The position numbers were made by a program, and so were the translations under genes. DNA of 64,000 nucleotides from Alphaproteobacteria bacterium (lineage in GTDB: Bacteria > Pseudomonadota > Alphaproteobacteria > Rhizobiales > Hyphomicrobiaceae): positions 1 through 64,000 of the forward strand of contig JAHJSN010000035.1 of assembly GCA_018830445.1 (NCBI GenBank). Reading direction: 5' to 3'. This document shows positions 38,912 to 50,190 of this stretch, one piece after another; the first letter of the stretch is position 1, and every line of letters begins with the position of its first letter. A model generated the notes under the pieces. That model was not told the DNA's origin, ran no database searches, and saw only the letters and a list, made by a program, of their open reading frames with translations.

Positions 38912-41308
38912 ATGTCAAAGCTTCGGATCAGGTTCGTGGGAGGCTTGAAGGCCGCCCTCATGCTCATTGTGGCGTCGTTTGTCACAGTGGCGTTTGATGC
39001 GGCCGTGGTTTCCGGACCTGCGCAAGCGCAGACGATCCGCGATATCCAAGTTTCCGGAAATCGCCGCGTCGAGCCGGAGACCGTTCGCACCTACCTTCAG
39101 TTGAAAGTCGGCGATGTCTACGATCCCGGCTTGGCGGACGCTTCGTTGCGGACGCTGTTCTCCACCGGGCTGTTCGCCGATGTGAGCATCGACGTGCAAG
39201 GGGCGGTGGTCACCGTCCATGTGGAAGAGAACCCGGTCATCAACCAGATCGCGTTCGAAGGCAATTACGAGGTCGACACCGATACGCTGGCCAGCGAAGT
39301 GCAGCTGAAGCCGCGTTCGGTGTTTACGCGCGCCCGCGTCCAGGCGGACGTGCAGCGCATTCTCGACGTCTATCAGCGCCAGGGGCGCTATGCGGCCTTG
39401 GTGGAGCCGAAGATCATCGAGCTCGAGCAGAACCGGGTGAACCTCGTGTTCGAAATCACCGAGGGTTCGGCGACCAAGGTCAAGGGCATCAATTTCATCG
39501 GCAACCGGGCGTTCACTGATTCGCAGCTGCGCGACATCATATCGACGACCCAGGCCGGTTGGTTCGACTTCCTCAAAGGTACCAGCGTCTACGATCCGGA
39601 CCGGCTCAATCTCGACCGCGAACTGCTGCGCCAGTACTATATGAAGAACGGCTATGCCGACGCGCGCATCATCAACGCCAACGCCGAACTGGACCGCGAT
39701 GGCTCCGGCTTCTTCATCACCTTCACGGTCGAAGAGGGCGAACAGTACGCGTTTGGCGCCATGAATATCGAAAGTTCCCTGCCTGAACTCGATAGCGGAT
39801 CGCTGCGCGGGGACCTGCTGACCTATTCCGGCTCGATTTACGATGCTTCCCTGATCGACAAAACGGTCGAGCGCCTGACCCTGGCGGTTGCCGAACGCGG
39901 TTTTGCCTTCGCTCGGGTTCGGCCTCGCACCACGCCGGATTTCTATAGCCGGACGATCGCCATCAATTACGTGATCGATGAGGGTCCGCGGATCTATATC
40001 GAGCGCATCAATATCTACGGCAACGAACGTACAAAGGATTATGTCATCCGCCGCGAGTTCCGGCTTGCGGAAGGCGATGCCTTCAATCCGCTGCTGGTCG
40101 ATCGGGCTGAGAAGCGCCTCAAGGGGCTCGGTTTCTTCAAGTCGGTGGAGATCAAGAAGCGTCCGGGGTCGGCGCAGGACCGCGTCATTCTGGACGTTGA
40201 GCTTGTCGAGCAGTCGACCGGTGAACTCTCGTTTGGTGCAGGCTTCTCCACCAGCGAGGGCGTCATTGGCGACGTTTCGATCTCCGAGCGCAACCTGCTT
40301 GGCAACGGTCAGTTCCTGCGGTTGCGCGTGGGTGGATCTTTTGAGCGAGCGCAGATCGACTTGAGCTTCACGGAGCCGCGCTTCCTCGACCGCAACCTGG
40401 CGGCCGGTTTCGATCTGTTCCACAAAGAGCTCGATCAGTCCGATACCTCTGGTTTCCGCAGCCGTAAGTCGGGCGGAACACTGCGGCTCGGGTTCCCGCT
40501 GGCGGAAGATCTCTGGGCACAGGCGAACTACACGCTGACCCGTGATGAAATCTTCGATGTCGATAATAACGCTTCGTTGGCAATTCGCGATGCCTGCGGT
40601 GACACCAATCTCAGTCCGCGCCTTCCAAGCGGACGGCCGGTAAATGATCCGTCGTGCGAAGACACCTCGTACTGGACATCGGCACTCGGCGGCAGCCTGG
40701 TCTATGATAAGCGCAATCATCCGTCGAACCCATCGAGCGGCTACTACCTGCAGGCTTCGGCTGATTTTGCCGGTGCCGGTGGTGATGTGCAGTACGTCCG
40801 CGTGCAGGGTGAAGGTCGCGCCTACTATCCGATAGCCGAGAAGATCACCCTGGTCGGGCGCGTTGTCGGCGGTCACATCGAAGGTTGGGGCGGGGATGAT
40901 GTACGTATCCTCGACCTGTACTTCCGTGGCGGGGAAACGGTGCGTGGCTTTGACCAGGCCGGTTACGGACCGCGCGATGCGCGCACCGGTGACTCTCTTG
41001 GCGGCCAGACGTTCTGGGCGGCCACTGCGGAAGTGCGTTTCCCGATCCCATTCATTCCCGACGAACTTGGTATCTCGGGTGCGGTGTTCGCGGATGCCGG
41101 TTCGCTGTTCAATGCTTCAGAGCGGGCCAAGGCCGTCGTCGATGCCAACGATCTGCTGGATGACGAGACGGTGCGTTCGTCGGTTGGCGGCAGCATCCTT
41201 TGGAACTCGCCTGTGGGTCCGCTACGTGTCGACTTCGCTCACGCCTTGAGCAAGGAAAGCTACGACGAAGAACAGTTGTTCCGCTTCGGCGCCTCGACGA
41301 AGTTCTGA
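38912..41308 (+). CDS. bamA: Outer membrane assembly factor BamA
   Basis: Signal peptide, POTRA repeats, C-terminal barrel ending RFGASTKF. Confidence 0.95.
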   Translation: MSKLRIRFVGGLKAALMLIVASFVTVAFDAAVVSGPAQAQTIRDIQVSGNRRVEPETVRTYLQLKVGDVYDPGLADASLRTLFSTGLFADVSIDVQGAVVTVHVEENPVINQIAFEGNYEVDTDTLASEVQLKPRSVFTRARVQADVQRILDVYQRQGRYAALVEPKIIELEQNRVNLVFEITEGSATKVKGINFIGNRAFTDSQLRDIISTTQAGWFDFLKGTSVYDPDRLNLDRELLRQYYMKNGYADARIINANAELDRDGSGFFITFTVEEGEQYAFGAMNIESSLPELDSGSLRGDLLTYSGSIYDASLIDKTVERLTLAVAERGFAFARVRPRTTPDFYSRTIAINYVIDEGPRIYIERINIYGNERTKDYVIRREFRLAEGDAFNPLLVDRAEKRLKGLGFFKSVEIKKRPGSAQDRVILDVELVEQSTGELSFGAGFSTSEGVIGDVSISERNLLGNGQFLRLRVGGSFERAQIDLSFTEPRFLDRNLAAGFDLFHKELDQSDTSGFRSRKSGGTLRLGFPLAEDLWAQANYTLTRDEIFDVDNNASLAIRDACGDTNLSPRLPSGRPVNDPSCEDTSYWTSALGGSLVYDKRNHPSNPSSGYYLQASADFAGAGGDVQYVRVQGEGRAYYPIAEKITLVGRVVGGHIEGWGGDDVRILDLYFRGGETVRGFDQAGYGPRDARTGDSLGGQTFWAATAEVRFPIPFIPDELGISGAVFADAGSLFNASERAKAVVDANDLLDDETVRSSVGGSILWNSPVGPLRVDFAHALSKESYDEEQLFRFGASTKF

Positions 41309-41315
41309 GAATTCC

Positions 41316-41360
41316 CATCGAGCCGGACTGTTACGATTTGACCGTTCGGCTCGATGTTTT
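41316..41360 (+). terminator. Probable terminator after bamA
   Basis: CATCGAGCCG ... CGGCTCGATG TTTT. Confidence 0.6.
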
Positions 41361-41847
41361 GCATGCAACGGCACGATTGGCCGGATCGGCAGTTGGCATC
41401 CCGGTTTCCGGGGTTGCGGATTGTGCGCCGGCGTTGCCGGGTCGGCGACTTGATCTTCCTTCGGCGGCTCCCCTCGGATCGACTCGCTGGGTTGTGGAAC
41501 AAAATTGCAGCCGTTCGGACTGAGCCGGCGCCGGGGATGTTTTATGGCTTGATCAATATGCGGCAAGCACATTTCTCCGCAGTGTTTGCGATTCGATGGC
41601 ACTTAGCGGGTTGGGGGCGATATGATCGTCCGGTGCGGCCGTGGGTTGCCTGCTGGTCTCCAGATCACGGCATGATTTTTCCACGGGTTTCCGGTTGCGG
41701 TGCCTCGGGCCGGTGTTAAACACATAGCTACAAGCGACATGCGGCTGCCGTGGGGTTGACGCTGCGGAGCCGCTGCCAGTTCGTGATTGAAACTGCGACT
41801 TCGGATGCCGGTGGTTTGCGTGGATTGCGCGAGAGGCGGACACAAGC

Positions 41848-42900
41848 ATGGATCAACCGAATTTCTTCGATTGTGAGGGACGTTTTACCCTCCAGGAGTT
41901 GGCTGTCGTAACGTGTTCAGAGGTCCCTGCGGAATTTGCCAGCCTCGCTGGCTTGCGGGAGATTTTCAACGTACGTCCGCTCAATGAAGCCGGCGGCAGC
42001 GATCTGTCTTTTTTCGACAACCGGAAATATCTGGCACAACTCGAATCGACCAGTGCCGGCGCCTGCTTGCTGCACAGTGCGTTTGCCGACCGGGTGCCTG
42101 CTGGCACCGTTCCGCTTTTGACGCCGAAGCCATATCGGGCATTCGCACTTGCATTGGCCAAATTCTATCCGCAGGCCAAGTGGCCGACAGTCGCGGAGGC
42201 GGGCGGGCCTGTCGGTGTGGATCCGACAGCGCAACTGGAAGAAGGCGTGGTGGTTGAGACCGGCGCCATCGTCGGACCGGAGGCCCAGATCGGTTCGGGC
42301 AGCAGGATCGCAGCTGGTGCCGTCATCGGGCGGCGGGTGAGGATCGGGCGGAACTGCTATGTGGGGGCATTGGCGTCGCTGCAGCATACGCTGATCGGTG
42401 ACCGGGTCATCATTCACGCCGGCGCGCGCCTCGGGCAGGATGGATTTGGCTTTGCGATGGACCGGGAAGGGCATTTGAAGGTGCCGCAGATTGGCCGGGT
42501 CGTCGTGCAGAACGATGTCGAAATCGGGGCTAATTCAACGATCGACCGGGGCGCTCTGAAGGATACGATCATCGGTGAGGGGACCAAAATTGATAATCTT
42601 GTGCAGATAGGGCACAACGTGATTATCGGTCGGCACTGCGTTATCGTTGCCCATACGGGTATTTCCGGATCCACGCAACTCGGTGATTTCGTCGTGATGG
42701 GTGGGCAGTCCGGAACGGTCGGTCATATCAATATCGGGACAGGCGCGCAGGTGGCAGGCGCGTCACATCCGAAGGAGGACGTTCCTGCTGGGGCCCGGGT
42801 CGGTGGTACGCCGGCGCGGCCGCTGAAGCAATGGGGGCGCGAGCTTGCCATTCTGGCGAAACTCTCCAGATCCGGTGGCGATGGCGGCGCCAAAGGTTAA
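41848..42900 (+). CDS. lpxD: UDP-3-O-acylglucosamine N-acyltransferase
   Basis: Left-handed beta-helix hexapeptides; QIGHNVIIGRHCVIVAHTGISGSTQLGDFVVMGGQ. Confidence 0.94.
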   Translation: MDQPNFFDCEGRFTLQELAVVTCSEVPAEFASLAGLREIFNVRPLNEAGGSDLSFFDNRKYLAQLESTSAGACLLHSAFADRVPAGTVPLLTPKPYRAFALALAKFYPQAKWPTVAEAGGPVGVDPTAQLEEGVVVETGAIVGPEAQIGSGSRIAAGAVIGRRVRIGRNCYVGALASLQHTLIGDRVIIHAGARLGQDGFGFAMDREGHLKVPQIGRVVVQNDVEIGANSTIDRGALKDTIIGEGTKIDNLVQIGHNVIIGRHCVIVAHTGISGSTQLGDFVVMGGQSGTVGHINIGTGAQVAGASHPKEDVPAGARVGGTPARPLKQWGRELAILAKLSRSGGDGGAKG

Positions 42901-43017
42901 GTTGATTTGTAACCATGGTGACAGCGAGACCTCGCTCATTCATGGCAGTTCGGCGATTTAAAGGGTCACGTGTTCCTGCAAAATCGGAGCATATCGAGAT
43001 TGGAGATTTAGAAAACG

Positions 43018-43515
43018 ATGGACGATGTGAGTAGCAAATCCGAACTGGGAAGGGCGGATATCGTGCGAGTGATGAAGCTTCTGCCGCACCGCTATCCGTT
43101 CCTGCTGGTCGATGGCATCGACGAAATGGATGGCGACAACAGTGCGATCGGGCGCAAGAACGTCACCATAAACGAGCCGTTCTTCCAGGGGCATTTTCCG
43201 CAATATCCGGTGATGCCGGGCGTGCTCATCATCGAGGGCCTTGCGCAGACGGCGGGAGCGTTGTGCGTGCACAGTATCGGTGAGGACTACAAGGCGGAAC
43301 TCGTCTATTTCATGGGGATCGACAAGGCGAAGTTCCGGCGGCCTGTCGTTCCCGGCGATGTCTTGCACTATCACGTCAAGAAGATCCGTAACCGTGGACG
43401 GGTTTGGAAGTTCTACGGTGAGGCGAAAGTGAACGGTCAAGTCGCGGCGGAAGCGGAAATCAGCGCGATGCTGGCCGACACGGCGGAAGCACGGGCATTT
43501 GCGAGCAGTAAGTAA
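43018..43515 (+). CDS. fabZ: 3-hydroxyacyl-ACP dehydratase FabZ
   Basis: [14 protein letters not shown]...[21 protein letters not shown]. Confidence 0.95.
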   Translation: MDDVSSKSELGRADIVRVMKLLPHRYPFLLVDGIDEMDGDNSAIGRKNVTINEPFFQGHFPQYPVMPGVLIIEGLAQTAGALCVHSIGEDYKAELVYFMGIDKAKFRRPVVPGDVLHYHVKKIRNRGRVWKFYGEAKVNGQVAAEAEISAMLADTAEARAFASSK

Positions 43516-44321
43516 TGGCTGACGAACAGATCCACGCCTCGGCGATCATCGAGGACGGAGCGCAGATCGGCGATGGGGTCAAAATAGGCCCCTATTGTCT
43601 TGTGGGCCCCGAGGTGATGCTTGGGGAGGGCGTGGAACTCGTTTCGCACGTCGTGGTGGCGGGACGCACGTCAATAGGCGAGCGCTCGAGGGTGTTCCCG
43701 TTCGCTTCGCTGGGGCACCAGCCGCAGGATCTCAAATACAAGGGCGAACCGTCGACGTTGAAGATCGGCACGGACTGCCTGATCCGCGAAGGCGTGACGA
43801 TGAATCCGGGAACCGTAGGCGGCGGGATGGCAACCACCGTGGGCAATCATTGTGCGTTCCTGGCGAATTCGCATGTGGGGCACGACTGCCGGGTCGGCAA
43901 GAACGTCATCTTTTCCAACAATGTCATGCTGGCCGGTCATTGCGAGGTCGGCGACTTTGCGATCATTGGCGGCGGAGCGGCGGTCATTCAGTACGCCCGG
44001 GTCGGGCCGCATTCCTTCGTCGGCGGAATGTCGGGTCTCGAAAACGATCTCATTCCTTACGGGATGGCGATTGGAAATCGCGCCTATCTATCGGGGCTGA
44101 ATATCATCGGCCTGCAACGGCGCGGATTTTCGCGAGATGAAATCCACGACCTGCGGCGGGCCTATCGCCTGCTGTTCGCCGCAGAAGGTACGCTACAGGA
44201 GCGTCTCGAAGATATTGCCGATGAGTTCAAGGATCACGTGACGGTTCAGGAAATCATCGGATTCATCCGCAGCGGTGGAAAACGGTCGTTGTGCACGCCG
44301 CGCGGCCAGAACGCGGGCTGA
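43515..44321 (+). CDS. lpxA: UDP-GlcNAc acyltransferase
   Basis: IHASAIIEDGAQIGDGVKIGPYCLVGPEV; hexapeptide repeats. Confidence 0.95.
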   Translation: MADEQIHASAIIEDGAQIGDGVKIGPYCLVGPEVMLGEGVELVSHVVVAGRTSIGERSRVFPFASLGHQPQDLKYKGEPSTLKIGTDCLIREGVTMNPGTVGGGMATTVGNHCAFLANSHVGHDCRVGKNVIFSNNVMLAGHCEVGDFAIIGGGAAVIQYARVGPHSFVGGMSGLENDLIPYGMAIGNRAYLSGLNIIGLQRRGFSRDEIHDLRRAYRLLFAAEGTLQERLEDIADEFKDHVTVQEIIGFIRSGGKRSLCTPRGQNAG

Positions 44322-44386
44322 GCCGAAACGCGAGCGAGTTTCACGAGGCTCCCGAACAATTTCGGCAAGGATCGGTTCAAGCGGCG

Positions 44387-45709
44387 ATGCACAGGCCCTC
44401 TGCGAGACGGATCGGGATTCTGGCCGGCGGCGGGCGGTTGCCGATCGAGATTGCCGAGGGCCTCAAGGCGCGCGGCATCGAGGTGCATATCTCCGCCATC
44501 GAGGGTGAGGCCGATCCCGCCCTGGCGGCTTTCAATCCGGAAGTATTCAATTGGGGCAAGATCGGCGGTATCGTAGCGTCGTTCAAGAAGGCAGGTTGCC
44601 AGCAGGTGGCGATTGCGGGAAGTTCAAGCCGGCCGGATTTATCTTCCATCAAGCCAGATCTTGGGTTTTTCCGCGCGTTGCCGACCGTCCTGCGGTTGAT
44701 CCGCGCCGGCGGTGACGACGCCATTTTGCGCGGCGTGATCGGCTTTTTCGAAAAACACGGGCTGGAGATCGTCGGCGTCAACAAGGTTGCGCCGCAGTTG
44801 CTGGTCGGCGAGGGGTGTTTCGCGGGTCCACCCCATGACGCGAGAGACATTGCGGACATTCAATTGGGCCTCAAGCTTGTCAGAACGCTGGCGCCATTCG
44901 ATGTGGGGCAGGCGGTGGTGGTCGTGGATCGACGGATCGAAGCAATCGAGGGAGCCGAAGGCACCGACCGAATGTTGGACCGCTTGACGAGCGTGCGGCA
45001 TGCGAAGATGCGTGCGCGTCAGCCAGTGGGGCGCGGAATTCTCGTCAAGGCGCCGAAGCCGGGGCAGGAACTGCGTGTCGATATGCCGGCGATCGGGCCG
45101 GAGACGGTGCGCAAGGCGGCAGGCGCGGACCTGAAAGGGATTGCCGTTGAAGCCGGCAGGGCGCTGGCGATCGATCGCGGCGCGCTTCAGGAAATGGCTG
45201 CGACGCATCGAATTTTCGTTTCGGGGGTTAAAAGCGAGCCCACCGGTGGTGGTGAAGCTGGTTGTTCGATCGCCCCGGCCAAAGGCGCTTCCAGCGATCA
45301 CTATATGGTGCGACGGCTGGGCCGGTACAGGTTGCGGGCCGCCGACGTCACCGATGCCGCGAAGGGAGCCGCGCTGATCGAAGCGCTCGCGATGTTCGAC
45401 ACGGCGTGCGCAGTCGTCGTTTCGCGACGGCATGTCCTGGCTGTCGAAGCCGGCGAAGGGGCCGTCGAGACAATCGACAGGGCGGCCCAGCTGAGGCAAT
45501 GGGGAGGGGGAAGCGTGTTTCGATCGCGCAAGGGTGTGGCTGTTCTGGCCGCGGGGCGCGACGTGAACGCGGAGATCCTTGCAAAGGCTTCGGCGGCGGG
45601 GCTGGCAGGCGTGGCTTTCGTGCTGCAGAAGTTTTCCGCAGGCGTCGGTGAGGACGTTGTGGCGGCAGCCGACAGGCATAAGTTGTTCATTGCGACGGTG
45701 GCGGGGTAG
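44387..45709 (+). CDS. lpxI: UDP-2,3-diacylglucosamine pyrophosphatase LpxI with C-terminal extension
   Basis: RRIGILAGGGRLPIEIAEGLKARG...GILVKAPKPGQELRVDMPAIGPETV; LpxA-LpxI-LpxB context. Confidence 0.93.
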   Translation: MHRPSARRIGILAGGGRLPIEIAEGLKARGIEVHISAIEGEADPALAAFNPEVFNWGKIGGIVASFKKAGCQQVAIAGSSSRPDLSSIKPDLGFFRALPTVLRLIRAGGDDAILRGVIGFFEKHGLEIVGVNKVAPQLLVGEGCFAGPPHDARDIADIQLGLKLVRTLAPFDVGQAVVVVDRRIEAIEGAEGTDRMLDRLTSVRHAKMRARQPVGRGILVKAPKPGQELRVDMPAIGPETVRKAAGADLKGIAVEAGRALAIDRGALQEMAATHRIFVSGVKSEPTGGGEAGCSIAPAKGASSDHYMVRRLGRYRLRAADVTDAAKGAALIEALAMFDTACAVVVSRRHVLAVEAGEGAVETIDRAAQLRQWGGGSVFRSRKGVAVLAAGRDVNAEILAKASAAGLAGVAFVLQKFSAGVGEDVVAAADRHKLFIATVAG

Positions 45710-45714
45710 GCGGG

Positions 45715-46980
45715 ATGGCTGGTGCGCATAAAGAAGTCCGTCGATCAGGTTCTGCGCTTGAAGGCGGGAGGGCCATGCCCGGGCAACGCGAACGGGTCGT
45801 TGTCGATGCCAACAGCCGCAACTACAGGATCTTTATCGTGGCCGGCGAGCACTCCGGGGATGTGCTCGGCGGAAAGCTGATGGAGGTGCTCAATCGAAGA
45901 CTGCATGGGCGGGTCCGCTATCTTGGTGTCGGCGGTGAGAACATGTCGCGCCAGGGACTGGTGTCGCAGTTTCCTCTCGAGGACGTAGCGGTGATGGGGC
46001 CGCTGTCGATCCTGCCGCGGTTGCCGCGTCTGGTGCGACGCGTGTATCAGACGGTGGCCGCCGGTTTGAGTGCCGAGCCTGATGCCGTTGTCATCATCGA
46101 CAGCCCGGAATTCACCCACCCAATCGCCAAGCGCATCAAAAGGCGGCTGCCCTATGTTCCGGTGATCGACTATGTGTCGCCATCGGTTTGGGCGTGGCGG
46201 CCGGGGCGCGCCAGGAAGATGGCGCGTTACGTCGATCATCTGATGGCGCTATTGCCGTTCGAACCCGAGGCGCATCGTCGTCTCGGAGGGCCGCCGACGA
46301 CCTACGTCGGGCACCCGCTGATCGAGCAGGTCGAGTGGTTGGAGCAACTCGATCAAAGCGAGCTTGCAGAGCGTCTCAACCTCGATCCGGAGTTACCCGT
46401 CCTGGTGGTGCTGCCAGGTAGCCGTTCATCGGAGGTGAGCCGTCTGATGCAGCCGTTCGGGCAGGCGGTACAGCTGCTGGTGGAGCGGGGTGTTGGGCCG
46501 CAGGTCATCATCCCGGTTGTCGACAGCGTCCGCGGGCTTGTCGAGACGGGACTTGCCGGATGGCCGGTGAAACCGCATCTGGTGTCCGGCGACGAGGACA
46601 AGTTCAAGGCTTTCAAATTGGCGCGCGCGGCGCTGGCGGCATCGGGTACGGTGGCGCTTGAATTGGCGCTTGCCGGAACGCCCATGGTTGTGGCGTATCG
46701 GGTGGATGGTCTTGCCGCGCAGCTGCGCTTTCTGGTGAGGGTCCACTCCGTCGTGCTGCCGAACCTGATACTGGGTGAGAATGCGTTTCCGGAGTATCTC
46801 CAGGAAGCGTGCGCGCCTGGGCAGCTCGCTGATGCGCTCGAACTGCTCATCAAGGATACGCCAGAGCGAACGGAGCAGCTTGCCGCGTTGGCGCGGGTTC
46901 CCGGAAAGATGCTGCTCGAAGGCCAGACGCCGAGTGAGGCTGCGGCCGATGTCGTCATCGCAGTGCTGGAAGAAGGCTAA
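45715..46980 (+). CDS. lpxB: Lipid-A-disaccharide synthase
   Basis: RIFIVAGEHSGDVLGGKLM...PSVWAWRPGRARKM. Confidence 0.95.
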   Translation: MAGAHKEVRRSGSALEGGRAMPGQRERVVVDANSRNYRIFIVAGEHSGDVLGGKLMEVLNRRLHGRVRYLGVGGENMSRQGLVSQFPLEDVAVMGPLSILPRLPRLVRRVYQTVAAGLSAEPDAVVIIDSPEFTHPIAKRIKRRLPYVPVIDYVSPSVWAWRPGRARKMARYVDHLMALLPFEPEAHRRLGGPPTTYVGHPLIEQVEWLEQLDQSELAERLNLDPELPVLVVLPGSRSSEVSRLMQPFGQAVQLLVERGVGPQVIIPVVDSVRGLVETGLAGWPVKPHLVSGDEDKFKAFKLARAALAASGTVALELALAGTPMVVAYRVDGLAAQLRFLVRVHSVVLPNLILGENAFPEYLQEACAPGQLADALELLIKDTPERTEQLAALARVPGKMLLEGQTPSEAAADVVIAVLEEG

Positions 46981-47005
46981 CCGTCCCGGATCGACCGGGA
47001 CGGTT
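46979..47005. terminator. Bidirectional hairpin between convergent lpxB and gltA
   Basis: AACCGTCCCGG atcga CCGGGACGGTT. Confidence 0.65.
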
Positions 47006-47034
47006 CAAGTTTGGCTGGCGGAATACGGGCGGCG

Positions 47035-48348
47035 TCAGCCGCGGTTTGAAAAGGGGACGTAATTGCGGACCGGTGCGCCGATGTAGAGCTGCCGCGGGCG
47101 GCCGATGCGCTGCTCGGGGTCCTCGATCATCTCTTTCCACTGGGCGACCCAGCCGACCGTGCGCGCGACGGCGAACAGCACCGTAAACATCTCGACGGGG
47201 AAACCGATCGCGCGGAGCGTGATGCCGGAATAAAAGTCGATGTTGGGGTAGAGCTTCTTTTCGACGAAGTAGTCGTCCTCAAGCGCGATCCGCTCAAGTT
47301 CCATCGCCACCTGCAATAGAGGCTCGTCGCGGGTGCCGAGGGCATCGAGTACCTCATGGCAGGTCTTCTGCATGACCTTGGCGCGCGGGTCGTAGTTCTT
47401 GTAGACGCGGTGGCCGAAGCCCATCAGGCGGAAGCCGGAGGTCTTGTCCTTGGCCTTCTTGATGTACTCGGGGATGCGGTCGACGGTGCCGATCTCGTTC
47501 AGCATGTTGAGCGCGGCTTCGTTGGCGCCGCCGTGGGCGGGTCCCCACAAGCAGGCGATGCCGGCTGCGATGCATGCGAACGGGTTGGCGCCCGATGAAC
47601 CGGCAAGGCGGACCGTCGAGGTCGAAGCGTTCTGCTCGTGGTCGGCGTGAAGGATGAAGATGCGGTCGAGTGCGCGCGATATGACCGGGTCGACCGTGTA
47701 TGGACCGCATGGTACGGCAAAGCACATCTGCAGGAAGTTGGCCGAGAAATCGAGATCGTTGCGCGGATAGATGAAGGGCTGGCCGACGGAGTATTTGTAG
47801 GCCATGGCCGCGATGGTCGGCATCTTGGCGATCAGGCGGCGCGCGGCAATGGTGCGCTGCTCGGGATCGTTGATGTCGGTGGAGTCGTGGTAGAACGCCG
47901 ACAGCGCACCGACGACGCCGCACATCACCGCCATCGGGTGAGCGTCGCGGCGGAAGCCTGTGTAGAAGCGCGTCATCTGCTCATGCAGCATCGTGTGGCG
48001 GGTGATGCCGAGCATGAACTCTTCGTATTCGGCAGCGTTGGGGAGTTCGCCATGCAGCAGCAGATAGCAGACTTCAAGGAAGTTCGATTGCTCGGCCAAC
48101 TGGTCGATGGGGTAGCCGCGGTGCAGCAGCATGCCCGCGTCGCCGTCGATGTATGTGATTCTCGATGAGCAGTTCGCCGTCGAGGTGAAGCCCGGGTCGT
48201 AATTGAAACAGCCGGTCTCCTTGTAAAGACGGCCGACGTCGATCACGTCCGGGCCGACGGTGCCCGAACGGACGGGCATATCGACTGTCTTGCCATTGAC
48301 TTTGAGGTTGGCCATCGGGGTGGCGATATCGGTTTTGGCAGAACTCAT
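47035..48348 (-). CDS. gltA: Citrate synthase
   Basis: [22 protein letters not shown]...[14 protein letters not shown]. Confidence 0.97.
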   Translation of the reverse strand: MSSAKTDIATPMANLKVNGKTVDMPVRSGTVGPDVIDVGRLYKETGCFNYDPGFTSTANCSSRITYIDGDAGMLLHRGYPIDQLAEQSNFLEVCYLLLHGELPNAAEYEEFMLGITRHTMLHEQMTRFYTGFRRDAHPMAVMCGVVGALSAFYHDSTDINDPEQRTIAARRLIAKMPTIAAMAYKYSVGQPFIYPRNDLDFSANFLQMCFAVPCGPYTVDPVISRALDRIFILHADHEQNASTSTVRLAGSSGANPFACIAAGIACLWGPAHGGANEAALNMLNEIGTVDRIPEYIKKAKDKTSGFRLMGFGHRVYKNYDPRAKVMQKTCHEVLDALGTRDEPLLQVAMELERIALEDDYFVEKKLYPNIDFYSGITLRAIGFPVEMFTVLFAVARTVGWVAQWKEMIEDPEQRIGRPRQLYIGAPVRNYVPFSNRG

Positions 48349-48618
48349 CGGGCGGTTCCTTCAACGGAGATGGAAGTTTAGCGCGGCGGGCTTGCGCGTG
48401 CCTTGAGCATGCGCACTGGGCCAGGCCGATGCCGGAGTTGCATGGTTGGTATCCCACATTCGCAACTGCGGCAAGATAACCCTTGGCAGGGTGCCGCGTT
48501 GGCTTGACTGGACGTGTAACCGCGCGGGTTTGGCGATTGTTTGTGCAATGCGGCACGAGCCATGCACGATACTGCCGCATCGGGCGCCCGTATGTGTTGC
48601 GTGCGCGGAGCCGGGAGC

Positions 48619-50055
48619 CTAATGCGAGGCGTCCTTGAGGCGGCCAAGCGTTTCTTTTTCGCCGAGAACTTGCATGACATCGAAGATCGGAGGGGAAACA
48701 GTCGTGCCGGTCAACGCCGCGCGCAATGGCTGGGCGACCTTGCCGAGTTTGAGTCCTTCCTTCTCGGCGAACTCGCGTACCTTCGCTTCGAGCGGCTGCG
48801 CGGTCCAATCGGGAAGATGTTCGAAATCCGGGATGAGTCGGGCGATCATGGCGCGGGTCTCGGTGTCGAGCAGTTTTGCGGCCTTTTCATCGTGTGCAAG
48901 CGGGCGTTTCGCCCAGAGGAATTTCGCTGCGTCGATGAAGTCGAGAAGTGTTTTGGAGCGTTCCTTCATTGCCGGAATGAGCGCGCGCAGCCTGGGTCCG
49001 GCGCCGGCGGCAAAGGCTTTTGAAACTTCGTCACCGTGGGCCAGATGCGGGAGCAGGTGGACAAGGCGATCGAAGAGTTCGTCGTCGCCGGAGGCGCGGA
49101 TCCAGTGGCCGTTCAAAGCGTCGAGTTTCTGGATATCGAAGCGGGCGGGCGCCTTGTTGATGGCGTCGATGTCGAACCATTCAATGAGCTGTTCGGTGGA
49201 GATGATCTCATCGTCGCCATGGCTCCAGCCGAGCCGCACCAGATAGTTGCGCATGGCGACGGGGAGGTAGCCCATCTCGCGGTAGGCTTCGGCGCCGAGC
49301 GCGCCGTGGCGTTTCGAAAGCTTGGCGCCATCGGGACCGTGGATCAGCGGGACATGCGCCCACTCGGGCACGGTCCATCCCAGCAACGAATAGATCTGCG
49401 ACTGGCGGGCGGCGTTGGTGAGATGGTCGACACCGCGGATGACGTGGGTGATGGCCATGTCATGGTCGTCGACGACGACGGCCAGATTGTAGGTCGGCGA
49501 ACCGTCGGAGCGCAGGATGATGAGGTCGTCGAGGTCCTTGTTGGCGAATGTGACATCGCCCTGGACGTGATCGCGAATGACGGTGTCGCCGTGCTTGGGG
49601 GATTTGAGACGAATTGCGAACGGGGCATCGGCGGGTGCTTCGCCGGGATCGCGGTCGCGCCAAGGGGAGTCGACCTTGAACGGGGTCTTTTCGGCCTCGG
49701 CCTTCTCGCGCATGGCGGCGAGTTCTTCCTGGGTCAGATAGCAGCGGTAGGCGTTTGCGTCGGCCAGTAGCTTTTCGGCAGCTTCGCGATGACGGTCGGC
49801 ACGCTCGAACTGCGATACCGGTTCGCCGTCCCAGTCGAGACCAAGCCAGGTCAGCCCGTCGAGGATTGCCGCAACGGCTTCGGGCGAATTGCGCTCGCGG
49901 TCGGTGTCCTCGATGCGAAGCAGGAACTTACCGCCGTTGGATTTTGCGTAGAGCCAGTTGAAAAGCGCCGTGCGTGCGCCGCCGATGTGAAGATAGCCGG
50001 TCGGGGAGGGGGCGAAGCGGACGACAACGGGCTGGTTTGGTTTGGCGGTCGGCAT
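48619..50055 (-). CDS. gltX: Glutamyl-tRNA synthetase
   Basis: [28 protein letters not shown]...KLSKRHGA. Confidence 0.96.
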   Translation of the reverse strand: MPTAKPNQPVVVRFAPSPTGYLHIGGARTALFNWLYAKSNGGKFLLRIEDTDRERNSPEAVAAILDGLTWLGLDWDGEPVSQFERADRHREAAEKLLADANAYRCYLTQEELAAMREKAEAEKTPFKVDSPWRDRDPGEAPADAPFAIRLKSPKHGDTVIRDHVQGDVTFANKDLDDLIILRSDGSPTYNLAVVVDDHDMAITHVIRGVDHLTNAARQSQIYSLLGWTVPEWAHVPLIHGPDGAKLSKRHGALGAEAYREMGYLPVAMRNYLVRLGWSHGDDEIISTEQLIEWFDIDAINKAPARFDIQKLDALNGHWIRASGDDELFDRLVHLLPHLAHGDEVSKAFAAGAGPRLRALIPAMKERSKTLLDFIDAAKFLWAKRPLAHDEKAAKLLDTETRAMIARLIPDFEHLPDWTAQPLEAKVREFAEKEGLKLGKVAQPLRAALTGTTVSPPIFDVMQVLGEKETLGRLKDASH

Positions 50056-50190
50056 TGATTTGGGTCTCGTTTGAATTGTTGTCGGTTCGGGTCAAAGCGC
50101 GGGGCAACGGCAAGCGCGCGGCGGGACTTTATTGATTTCGCCTGCGGTGTAGCATGGCGAGGGAGGCTGGTTAAGAAGTTAGGTCATTGG

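Noticed and set aside
38915-40876. 653-aa minus-strand ORF opposite bamA
   Set aside because: Shadow ORF; BamA is clearly coded on the plus strand.
41309-41847. Possible missing skp/ompH gene between bamA and lpxD
   Set aside because: No coding potential found; I believe a bamA-lpxD arrangement without skp occurs in related bacteria, so this is not evidence of loss here.
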